5,852 nt of DNA from Bryobacteraceae bacterium. Its GTDB lineage: Bacteria; Acidobacteriota; Terriglobia; Bryobacterales; Bryobacteraceae. The stretch lies in NCBI GenBank assembly GCA_029975915.1, contig JARKOC010000262.1:1-5852 (forward strand). Reading direction: 5' to 3'. Under the pieces are notes generated by a model. That model was not told where the DNA came from. It did not search any database and saw only the letters and a list, made by a program, of their open reading frames with translations. The position numbers and the translations under genes are program-made. Shown here one piece after another: positions 1-5,420 of this stretch (its first letter is position 1; each line of letters begins with the position of its first letter).

Positions 1-1894
1 CCCCCGCTAGGCCGAACTCGGCCTTGACCCTCCCCCGGTCGCATGGTAAACTAACGCCCGATTGACGTCCCCATCGTCTAGAGGACCAGGACGAGGCCCT
101 TTCAAGGCCTAGACAGGAGTTCGAATCTCCTTGGGGACATAAAACGGTTCCACTCTTGAAATCATCGGAGTGGAACTTTTCGTTTCCGCCACCCCGATCA
201 TCATTGCCGCGATCATCGTTGTTGTAGAGCGCAGCGCGAAGCACAAGATACCGATCAGCCCAGGGCTTCAGCCTGAAGTCTACGATCTGGCGCAAGTCCA
301 GATCGTAGACCACATGATCAAAGATCATCCTGGCAAGTTGCTGCTTATCCTCATCCTCCCCACTGTCCCATAGGCGCGTAATCCGTTCCAAGGCTTCCAT
401 GCACATGCGAAGCTCCATTGCAGCCTGTTCTGTCTCAGTGGTTCGGCTTTGCCAGTGGGCGATCTGGCGCTCGTTGTCGTCCTTGCGCTTCAGGTATTCT
501 TCACGAGCCAAGTCGCCATCCAAATACATGGCCTGCGCTGCCGCAATGCGTCGTTTGCATTTGGCAATGGCCGCTGCCTTCTGCCGTTCCAGGTCGTCAT
601 CCTGCTTGCCTCCCAGCCCGCCATACTCAGACTGTAGGGCAAGCTCGGTCATCTCTTCCAGCTTGCTTGAGTCAACCGTTAGCAGGCCGATCAGACGCCG
701 GAAATCATCCTCTACGATGTTCGTCGCCACTGATTTGGTTTTGCAGGAACAAGCTACCTCAGCGTGGCGATAGCGCAGCACATCCCCCTTGTTCCAGCCC
801 TGAAGCCGTGATTTCAGATGCAAGTTGCCCTGCTCTGTTGCGGTCTGCTCACAGGCAGCGCAGAAGAGAAGCTGGGCCAGTGGATAGGTATGAGCCTTCA
901 GTTTGCCGCCAAAAGGCCGAGTCGTTATGCTGCGCACCTTCTGGACCTTGGCGACCCGGCTTAGCAGCTCGTAGGGGAATACCTCCCGGCCAGTCTGATA
1001 CAGATCGGCCAGCGGATCATCGATTTTGCTGGCGTTCTTATCCCTGTTCCGCCCTTCGGTAGATAAACCGGCATATACCCGCCATAGTGCCACTACCCGC
1101 CGCACATCAGCCCGGCTCACTGTTCGCGGCTCACCCCAGCGGTCGCGGTATGCCCAACCCTCTTGGGCAATCTGGAGAGAAACACGTTCCAGGCCGATCC
1201 GGTTATCGGCATAAACCTCCAGGATGCGCCCGGCGCAATCATAGTATCCGCGCCAGACCGCGCCTGGCTCTGGTGGCTGCTGGCCTTGTTCGCCTGGTAC
1301 ATACCGTCCATCTGCCAGCAGCCAGGCTCCTTCTGTGGTCGGCTGCAAAAAGCCTTCTTTGTCGCGGATGGTTCCAAACGGCGGCAAGCCCACTGTCTTG
1401 CCTTGAGCCTTGCGATAGCTAATGCTGGCCTTGGCGCGCTGTGAAATGTCGTTCGCGTAGGCTTCATCCTGCATGGCAAGCACGGTGATCAGCATCCTGC
1501 CGCCCGGTGTAGACGTGTCAATCTCGCGGCCCGGCTCGGCCAGCACCAGATGGACGCCATACTCATCCAACCGATCCATCAGTTGGCCTATACGCCAGGT
1601 CTTGCGATGCAGGCGGGCAAGGTCATTGGCTACCAGTGCGGCCACATCCGGGTCTTTGAGCCGCTGCTCCACGGCCAACCAGCCGGGGCGGTTCTGCACG
1701 TAGCGGCCCGACTTGTGCCCTTCGGCATCCACATGCCATTCTGGCGTCCAACCCTTCTTGGCGCAGTATGCCGCGATGTTAGCCCGCTGGCGTTCTGGGC
1801 TGTTCATATCGGTCTCATTGCGGGTATAGGACTGGCGGACGTAGCACAGCGCAATGTGGCGTTCTTCTTGCAGAGGCTTGGTGTTGCGGGTCAT
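1..1894 (-). CDS. large serine recombinase (integrase), 3' end beyond window
   Basis: Large serine recombinase that would catalyse site-specific integration and excision. The resolvase-like catalytic domain (about residues 14-165) has YVRQS with nucleophile Ser22, the following SPERQ motif, and DLARLHR with Arg94 and Arg97 matching the active-site arginines of resolvases. A recombinase domain follows (from PFG at 172-174). A zinc ribbon (about 340-385) uses Cys345, Cys348, Cys382 and Cys384. A charged coiled coil spans about 430-510, as in phiC31/Bxb1-type integrases, where this element guides synapsis. The ATG at 1894 is chosen because AAGGAG (1906-1901) lies 6 nt upstream. The frame contains no stop down to position 2 (631 codons), running antisense through the terminator, tRNA-Glu and its promoter. 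Normal family C-terminal sequence seems to end near residue 557; an Asp/Gly-rich tail with a repeated NDDRG follows. The true stop lies outside the window. Confidence 0.93.
   Translation of the reverse strand, partial: MTRNTKPLQEERHIALCYVRQSYTRNETDMNSPERQRANIAAYCAKKGWTPEWHVDAEGHKSGRYVQNRPGWLAVEQRLKDPDVAALVANDLARLHRKTWRIGQLMDRLDEYGVHLVLAEPGREIDTSTPGGRMLITVLAMQDEAYANDISQRAKASISYRKAQGKTVGLPPFGTIRDKEGFLQPTTEGAWLLADGRYVPGEQGQQPPEPGAVWRGYYDCAGRILEVYADNRIGLERVSLQIAQEGWAYRDRWGEPRTVSRADVRRVVALWRVYAGLSTEGRNRDKNASKIDDPLADLYQTGREVFPYELLSRVAKVQKVRSITTRPFGGKLKAHTYPLAQLLFCAACEQTATEQGNLHLKSRLQGWNKGDVLRYRHAEVACSCKTKSVATNIVEDDFRRLIGLLTVDSSKLEEMTELALQSEYGGLGGKQDDDLERQKAAAIAKCKRRIAAAQAMYLDGDLAREEYLKRKDDNERQIAHWQSRTTETEQAAMELRMCMEALERITRLWDSGEDEDKQQLARMIFDHVVYDLDLRQIVDFRLKPWADRYLVLRAALYNNDDRGNDDRGGGNEKFHSDDFKSGTVLCPQGDSNSCLGLERASSWSSRRWGRQSGVSLPCDRGRVKAEFGLAG
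24..52 (+). promoter_or_regulatory. sigma-70-type promoter of tRNA-Glu
   Basis: A -35 hexamer TTGACC (24-29) and a -10 hexamer TAAACT (47-52) are separated by exactly 17 bp, and a TG dinucleotide at 44-45 gives an extended -10. Transcription would start near 59, a few bases before the mature tRNA at 67. Spacing, direction and distance all fit a housekeeping promoter for a stable RNA. It probably belongs to the host chromosome rather than the element. Seen in sequence; activity is inferred. Confidence 0.72.
67..139 (+). tRNA. tRNA-Glu (anticodon UUC)
   Basis: A complete cloverleaf can be folded. The acceptor stem is GTCCCCA (67-73) with TGGGGAC (132-138) and discriminator A at 139. The anticodon stem AGGCC/GGCCT (94-98, 106-110) encloses loop CTTTCAA with anticodon TTC at 101-103. 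The T stem AGGAG/CTCCT (115-119, 127-131) encloses loop TTCGAAT. The D arm resembles that of E. coli tRNA-Glu. No CCA is encoded, so it must be added after transcription. It decodes GAA and GAG. The 3' end faces the serine recombinase gene, the usual arrangement where an element has inserted at the 3' end of a tRNA gene and left it functional. Confidence 0.97.
147..185 (+). terminator. intrinsic terminator of tRNA-Glu, possibly bidirectional
   Basis: A perfect 9-bp stem, GTTCCACTC (147-155) with GAGTGGAAC (168-176), has a 12-nt loop and is followed on the plus strand by TTTT (177-180) and TTT (183-185). This suits termination of the tRNA transcript seven bases after its 3' end. On the minus strand the same stem is followed by CGTTTT, a weaker U tract, so it may also stop transcripts arriving from the recombinase. 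It lies inside the open reading frame of the recombinase, which is odd for a coding sequence and suggests that this DNA is host sequence brought in frame by integration. Confidence 0.68.
278..310. repeat. 13-bp perfect inverted repeat in recombinase gene
   Basis: GTCTACGATCTGG (278-290) and its exact reverse complement (298-310) flank a 7-nt spacer CGCAAGT. It lies within the 3' part of the recombinase coding sequence, encoding the segment around VYDLDLRQIVDF. A second small inverted repeat, ATGATC-AAA-GATCAT, follows at 314-328. A perfect 13-bp repeat is more than coding constraint normally produces. It could be a protein-binding site near the attachment site or an mRNA hairpin; no T tract follows on either strand, so an intrinsic terminator is unlikely. 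Confidence 0.6.
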
Positions 1895-1953
1895 GACAGA
1901 CTCCTTGTGGGTAGGTCGTTAGCACAAAGCCCCCCGACCTGATAGAGTCTGTC
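1895..1953 (-). promoter_or_regulatory. leader hairpin covering recombinase Shine-Dalgarno
   Basis: On the minus strand GACAGACTC (1953-1945) pairs perfectly with GAGTCTGTC (1903-1895), and the second arm ends directly before the recombinase ATG. An inner stem AGGTCG/CGACCT (1940-1935 with 1918-1913) extends the fold. The Shine-Dalgarno AAGGAG (1906-1901) has its GAG inside the outer stem, so a folded leader would limit ribosome access. A second option pairs CTTTGTG (1929-1923) with CACAAGG (1909-1903, one G-U pair), which also masks AAGG. The pairing is visible in the sequence; translational control, or alternatively a DNA operator role of the palindrome, is inferred. Confidence 0.5.
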
Positions 1954-1992
1954 GGTAGGCCGTTGCGCTAGTTTGGATAGTGCACCGGCTAG

Positions 1993-2023
1993 AGTGGCGG
2001 GGTGCAGCCAACACCCCGCCACT
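1993..2023 (-). terminator. strong GC-rich hairpin after the 76-residue gene
   Basis: A perfect 12-bp stem, AGTGGCGGGGTG (1993-2004) with CACCCCGCCACT (2012-2023), closes a 7-nt loop. It starts about 10 nt after the stop codon of the upstream minus-strand gene, a usual place for a terminator or an mRNA-end stabiliser. No U tract follows on the minus strand; instead a T-rich stretch (TTGCTTTCTCTT) follows on the plus strand, where no gene needs it. It may partly separate the replication operon from the recombinase, but its direction and function are uncertain. Confidence 0.45.
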
Positions 2024-2032
2024 TGCTTTCTC

Positions 2033-2263
2033 TTACACAGAGTAGCTTTGTTCGGTGCCCTTGTCAAACAATCCCGCTTCTTGATTCAGCCGCTTGGCTT
2101 CAATCCAGGCGACCACCTGCAAGAAGTCGGCAAAGCCTTGGACCACTTCTGCCGCCAGATAACCCCGGTCGTTATGACGCTCGGCCAGTGTTTCGGCCAC
2201 ATCCTGGGCAAAGCGCCGGATAGTCTGCTTGTCGGGTGGATGATACTCGATTCGCCGTGACAT
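2033..2263 (-). CDS. 76-residue protein of unknown function
   Basis: A small soluble protein without a recognised family. It is nearly neutral with slight acidic excess and seems mostly helical: residues 12-30 (KQTIRRF...) and a hydrophobic-rich stretch around 35-60 (AAEVVQGFADFLQVVAWIEA). There is no signal peptide, membrane segment, or cysteine motif. GAGAGG lies 5 nt before the ATG, supporting the start. It begins 20 nt after the primase stop, so it is very likely the last gene of the helicase-primase operon, and sits just upstream of the recombinase. That position is compatible with a recombination directionality factor, a replication accessory protein or a small regulator, but the sequence itself does not decide. 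Coding status is supported by spacing and Shine-Dalgarno rather than by homology. Confidence 0.72.
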   Translation of the reverse strand: MSRRIEYHPPDKQTIRRFAQDVAETLAERHNDRGYLAAEVVQGFADFLQVVAWIEAKRLNQEAGLFDKGTEQSYSV

Positions 2264-2283
2264 GGATTCCTCTCGTCTTTCCC

Positions 2284-3303
2284 CTACACCACGCCTGCCC
2301 CGCGAAGCCAGGCGGGTATGTCATCGCCGGCGCGCAGCATGTCGTTCACATCATGGCGGGTCGGCCTGAGCCGCACCGCCCCAGGAAAAGCACGCTGCCA
2401 GCGTCGGGCCGCCTGTTCGCCCGGCTCGTCCGCATCAAACGCCAGGACCACGCGCCGCGCTTCAGAAAGCCGGGCGATCCATTCGTGGAGATACCCGCCA
2501 TTCGTGGAGCCGGTCGCGACTGCGGTCACATCCTGGCCGTGAGTCTCCTGCCAGATCGAGATCGCGTCTAGCTCGCCTTCCACCATCACCACCGTGGTCT
2601 GTGGCAGGATCGCCCCGGCGAAAAACAAGCCGTTCGCGCTGCCTTTGGCCTTGATGTATTTCGGCGTGCGGCCATCCATCCGCCGCACGTTGAGCGCCCA
2701 GATCGTGTCGTCTATTTCATTCGGGATCACAATCCCCACAGGAAGCCAGACCGTTACCCCGCCCCAGGTGGCCCGATAGGGACGCGGGTTGTAGCCCAGC
2801 GCAAAACAGGCCAGCACGTTGTCCCGGAAGCCGCGCATCAGAAGGTATTCCCGACCGGGCGAGACCTGGCCCTGGCTTTCCAGCCAGAAGGCATCCCAGC
2901 AGCGCGTCCAAAACTGCTCGGCCTGGTGCTGCCAGCCTTCATCCGTCAAAGCAGACCAGGCGCGCTCATGACTTACAAAAGATCGCCTATCCGCCCAGTC
3001 ATCCGGGCGTGACCGGACACAGAACTGGACCCGCCCCGGTTCCAGGGCCAGCCGTTCGCAGGCATGGCGGAAGTCCACCTGATCGCGGCGCATTACATAC
3101 CGGATAGCATCCCCACCGAATCCGCACTGCCTGCACCAGCAGCGCGGATTCCCGCTTTTTGGCGTCGGCCAGACCCGGAAACGGTCTCGCCCGCCGCAGA
3201 ATGGGCACGGCCCGGCCCACTCGCCGCCATTCGTCCCGGCCCGCTTCTTGAGTATCGTGTCCTGCTGAATGAGGTTCAAAAGGTCAATCCCGGTCGTATC
3301 CAC
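2284..3303 (-). CDS. DnaG-like primase, Cys4 zinc ribbon plus Toprim
   Basis: Primase that would make RNA primers for replication of the element. An N-terminal zinc ribbon has Cys33-x2-Cys36 and Cys57-x2-Cys60 (extra Cys55), the four-cysteine form seen in T7 and P4-type primases rather than the CHC2 form of chromosomal DnaG. The Toprim domain (about 235-325) shows the acidic residues expected to bind metal: Glu242 in VEGELD, Asp290 and Asp292 in FDADEPG, and the later HDVNDML motif. At 339 residues it is much shorter than chromosomal DnaG and lacks a helicase or helicase-interaction domain; the helicase is encoded by the gene before it. The start is GTG with AAGGA only 3 nt away and AGGAG 10 nt away, neither ideally spaced, but the N-terminus IDLLNLI agrees with the family. 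The small gene at 2263 follows after 20 nt. Confidence 0.93.
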   Translation of the reverse strand: MDTTGIDLLNLIQQDTILKKRAGTNGGEWAGPCPFCGGRDRFRVWPTPKSGNPRCWCRQCGFGGDAIRYVMRRDQVDFRHACERLALEPGRVQFCVRSRPDDWADRRSFVSHERAWSALTDEGWQHQAEQFWTRCWDAFWLESQGQVSPGREYLLMRGFRDNVLACFALGYNPRPYRATWGGVTVWLPVGIVIPNEIDDTIWALNVRRMDGRTPKYIKAKGSANGLFFAGAILPQTTVVMVEGELDAISIWQETHGQDVTAVATGSTNGGYLHEWIARLSEARRVVLAFDADEPGEQAARRWQRAFPGAVRLRPTRHDVNDMLRAGDDIPAWLRGAGVV

Positions 3304-3344
3304 AGGTCCTTGTCTCCTGGTCTCGTTTTTTCAAGGCTTTGCCC

Positions 3345-3417
3345 AACCCTGCATAACCCTTCACAACCCTTCACCTTTTTCACCCCAAGTGCAGGGTGTG
3401 CAGGGTTGTGAAGGGTT
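3345..3417. repeat. palindromic decamer iterons, candidate replication origin
   Basis: Three head-to-tail 10-bp units, AACCCTGCAT, AACCCTTCAC and AACCCTTCAC, occupy 3345-3374. Three units in the opposite orientation occupy 3389-3417: read on the minus strand they are AACCCTTCAC (3417-3408), AACCCTGCAC (3407-3398) and a 9-bp ACCCTGCAC (3397-3389). Together the halves form a large inverted repeat with a perfect 16-bp core (3355-3370 with 3402-3417) around a 14-nt spacer. The array fills the 135-bp gap between helicase and primase genes. Repeated decamers bound by the helicase-primase are known at the P4 origin, so an origin or initiator site is the leading inference; an operator or a large mRNA hairpin between the two genes are alternatives. 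Confidence 0.7.
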
Positions 3418-3438
3418 GGCACAGCTTTTCCAATGAGC

Positions 3439-5064
3439 CTATCCATCGTCCATCAGCCCCAGCCCGGACCAGACCATGCCGATGTTGGTCTTGTGCTTGT
3501 CAAAGCCCCGGTCCTGCATGGCGCGGGCGAATTTCACGCTGGAGAGCGACCCAAGGCCGTTGGCTTCCGTCCATTGCTGATACCGCTCATACAGACTGCC
3601 GGAGCGCACGCTTGCCCCGTCAATGCGGCGCGTGTTCTCGGCCAGAAACAGTCCCAAGATGTCGCTTTCGTTGCGGTATTCGTTGGTGGCTTCCTCGATC
3701 ACGGTGGGTTCGCCCAAGCCCTGGGTGTACCAGGCCATTGCGCCGCGGACTGCCCAGGCCAGGATGCCCGGCAATTCGCTTTTCAGCGTGGATTCCAGGT
3801 GTTTGTCTCGTTTCTCTTTGGGAAAGCTCACCAGGAACGGCACCAGCCGCACGCGCCGCCAGATACCCTCGTCGCTACCCTTGATGGTCGGCTTGTGATT
3901 GGTCGCCAGCCATAACTTGAAAGTCGGCACAAACGAGATTTCGGCCCGGCTGAACAGATAGCGTCCGGTCACTTCATCGCCGCCGGTGATGGCCTTGATT
4001 CGCGCTTCGTTGAGCCGCGATCCGTCGTTCGTTTCGCTGGACATCACGATCCGCCGCCCACGCAACAAGATGATCTCCTGTCCGGTGCCGGACTGCCGCC
4101 CATGTTCGAAGGTGTTGAAAGCGGTATTTGCCGCATATTCCCCGGCCAGGCCCTTGAGCACATTCAGCAAGGTGCTCTTGCCGTTCGCGCCGGTGCCATA
4201 ACACATGAAAAAGCACTGTTCGGCGATCTCCCCGGTCAGGCTGTACCCGATGGCCCGTTGCATATAGGCGATCAAGTCCTGGTCATGATCGAAGAGTTCG
4301 GCGACGAACCGTTCAAAGCGTGGCGCTTGCGCATCCGGGAAGTAGGGCAGCCCGGTGCTGTGGGTGATGTACTGGTCTTGTCGGGCTTCGACAAGCTGCC
4401 CGTTCGAGAGGTCCACCACGCCATTCTGAACGCCCAGCAGGTGCGGAGCGCGATCAAAAACGCGGTGCGAGACGATCAGGCGCGGCACGGTCTTGCCGAT
4501 CCCGATGCTGGCCCGGATGCGGTTGTAGTTGCCCGCGCTTTTCGTCCAGCGGATCGCTTCCTGCCGGGCTTTCTCCAACTCGTCGGCCTGGTTTGGATCA
4601 TCCGCTTCGATTTTGCGCGCCTTGGCTGCTTCACGCCGGACACGGGCGGCCATGACCGCATATTGCACCACGGCTTCCCGGTCGTCCTGTTGCCAGCGTT
4701 GCCCGGTCCATACGAGCCAGCTCACGCCCGGCACAAAGCGCAGCCGGTCGCGGAACAGGTCACAGAAGGCTTCCCCCTGCCCGCTTTCGTCGTAGTCGTA
4801 GGCGTCCAGGCGGCTGAGCAAGTCCGGGGTAAGTTCGATCTCGTGGGGGTAGAAGTCGCCTTCTTTGGGCAGCAAGTCGCGCAAAGCCGGATCGGCGTTG
4901 CTCATGGCCCGCCAGGCGCGCTTGGCGACGCGAAGCCCGCCGCGCTCACAGGCTTTGTAGAGCGCGGCCACGGCTTCGCTGTAGTCGCCATAGTCAGCCG
5001 GATCGGGTTCCTTGACCGGACAACCCGCCAGCAGGCGTTGGACGTATTCGGAAACGTGGGCCAT
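3439..5064 (-). CDS. SF3 helicase, D5/P4 family replication protein
   Basis: Superfamily 3 AAA+ helicase that would unwind the element's origin and drive its replication, probably as a hexamer. A D5_N-like region (about 96-240, with SWLVWTGQRW near 115-124) precedes the helicase core. Walker A is GTGANGKST (290-298), the Walker B-like strand RIVMSSE ends at Glu344, the sensor motif WLATNHKP includes Asn389, and GIWRRVRLVPF carries candidate arginine fingers Arg403/Arg404. A C-terminal winged-helix-like segment (about 455-530) is typical of P4-type replication proteins and may bind DNA. The first 95 residues are not recognised and no primase motifs are visible, so priming is left to the separate downstream gene. 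The ATG at 5064 has GAGGG 5 nt upstream. A GAAC-N4-GTTC palindrome lies 17 nt upstream of the start. Confidence 0.95.
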   Translation of the reverse strand: MAHVSEYVQRLLAGCPVKEPDPADYGDYSEAVAALYKACERGGLRVAKRAWRAMSNADPALRDLLPKEGDFYPHEIELTPDLLSRLDAYDYDESGQGEAFCDLFRDRLRFVPGVSWLVWTGQRWQQDDREAVVQYAVMAARVRREAAKARKIEADDPNQADELEKARQEAIRWTKSAGNYNRIRASIGIGKTVPRLIVSHRVFDRAPHLLGVQNGVVDLSNGQLVEARQDQYITHSTGLPYFPDAQAPRFERFVAELFDHDQDLIAYMQRAIGYSLTGEIAEQCFFMCYGTGANGKSTLLNVLKGLAGEYAANTAFNTFEHGRQSGTGQEIILLRGRRIVMSSETNDGSRLNEARIKAITGGDEVTGRYLFSRAEISFVPTFKLWLATNHKPTIKGSDEGIWRRVRLVPFLVSFPKEKRDKHLESTLKSELPGILAWAVRGAMAWYTQGLGEPTVIEEATNEYRNESDILGLFLAENTRRIDGASVRSGSLYERYQQWTEANGLGSLSSVKFARAMQDRGFDKHKTNIGMVWSGLGLMDDG

Positions 5065-5079
5065 GCCAACCCTCGTTAT

Positions 5080-5093
5080 AGAACGCTTGTTCT
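5080..5093. promoter_or_regulatory. palindrome resembling Gram-positive LexA (SOS) box
   Basis: AGAAC-GCTT-GTTCT is a perfect palindrome in its arms and contains GAAC-N4-GTTC, the core of the LexA/DinR box known from Bacillus and many actinobacteria. The central four bases fit the RNRY preference except at one position. It lies 16-29 bp before the helicase ATG, where a repressor could block expression of the replication operon until DNA damage. A 10-bp match can occur by chance, and a repressor encoded by the element itself could equally use it. Confidence 0.42.
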
Positions 5094-5104
5094 GAGTAAG
5101 TGCG

Positions 5105-5164
5105 AAAAAAAGAAAGCCGAGTCTCCCAGGCCGGGACGGTTAGCCTCCGGCCTGGCTCTGCTTG
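5105..5164 (-). terminator. probable terminator after the membrane protein gene
   Basis: On the minus strand a perfect 9-bp stem CCAGGCCGG/CCGGCCTGG (5155-5147 with 5134-5126) has a 12-nt loop. It overlaps the end of the upstream gene, including its TAA stop. The T tract TTTCTTTTTTT (5115-5105) starts 10 nt beyond the stem, which is far, but an outer pairing of AAGC (5164-5161) and GAG with CTC and GCTT across a small bulge brings the helix up to the T tract. It would separate the structural-like genes from the helicase operon. Confidence 0.5.
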
Positions 5165-5409
5165 CCGCAGAGTTCGCTCAACACGTGAGTGAAGGCTTCC
5201 AGTGCATCGGCGAAGCGGGTTGTGGCGCGGGCGGTGTCCTGCTGAGCCGCGATCTGTTTCATCTCGCGCTCGTGTTCACGCTCACGATTCTCCACGTCGC
5301 GCTGTTTCCAGTACGGCCAGCCTTCGGACAGCGCCCACCACAAACCCACGACGATCAGGCCCGTGGGCAAGGCCACTTGCAGCAGTTCCGCGATGATCTG
5401 AATGTCCAT
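5140..5409 (-). CDS. small single-pass membrane protein with charged coiled coil
   Basis: An 89-residue protein of no recognised family. A hydrophobic stretch at about residues 5-27 (LLQVALPTGLIVVGLWWAL within it) should form one membrane helix near the N-terminus. It is followed by a strongly charged, probably coiled-coil segment (about 36-60, RDVENREREHEREM) and a more mixed helical tail with one Cys81. The start at 5409 is preferred because GGAGG (5420-5416) stands 6 nt before this ATG; an ATG seven codons further upstream would overlap the preceding gene and has no better site. It follows the stop of the beta-rich gene by 11 nt, so the two are probably translated together. A short protein with one helix and a charged tail next to a putative structural gene may be holin-like or a lysis or tail accessory, but this is only a guess from size and place. 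Confidence 0.75.
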   Translation of the reverse strand: MDIQIIAELLQVALPTGLIVVGLWWALSEGWPYWKQRDVENREREHEREMKQIAAQQDTARATTRFADALEAFTHVLSELCGKQSQAGG

Positions 5410-5420
5410 ACCTGACCTCC

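Noticed and set aside
418..1062. Plus-strand open frame of 214 codons opposite the recombinase
   Set aside because: Antisense to a frame with complete serine recombinase motifs; its translation is rich in Pro, Arg, Cys and Ser without family features.
1152..1168. GCCCAA-CCCTC-TTGGGC inverted repeat
   Set aside because: Only 6 bp, inside conserved recombinase coding sequence, with no flanking signal; likely chance.
1954..1992. Promoter for the recombinase upstream of its leader hairpin
   Set aside because: Sequences such as CACTATCC could be forced into a -10 box, but no -35 element at suitable spacing was found.
3433..3915. Plus-strand open frame of 160 codons opposite the helicase C-terminus
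   Set aside because: No domain, no ribosome-binding site, and fully explained by the helicase on the other strand.
5068..5073. Extra AACCCT copy before the helicase start
   Set aside because: Only six bases match the iteron unit and it overlaps the Shine-Dalgarno region, so it is not counted as an iteron.
5075..5080. TATAAC on the minus strand as the -10 box of the helicase promoter
   Set aside because: It directly abuts the Shine-Dalgarno GAGGG, so a transcript starting about 7 nt downstream would lack that site, and no good -35 element is present at 16-18 bp.
4102..5415. Long plus-strand open frame (437 codons) opposite the helicase gene
   Set aside because: It is antisense to a clear SF3 helicase, has no recognisable domain or ribosome-binding site, and long antisense frames are expected in GC-rich codon use.
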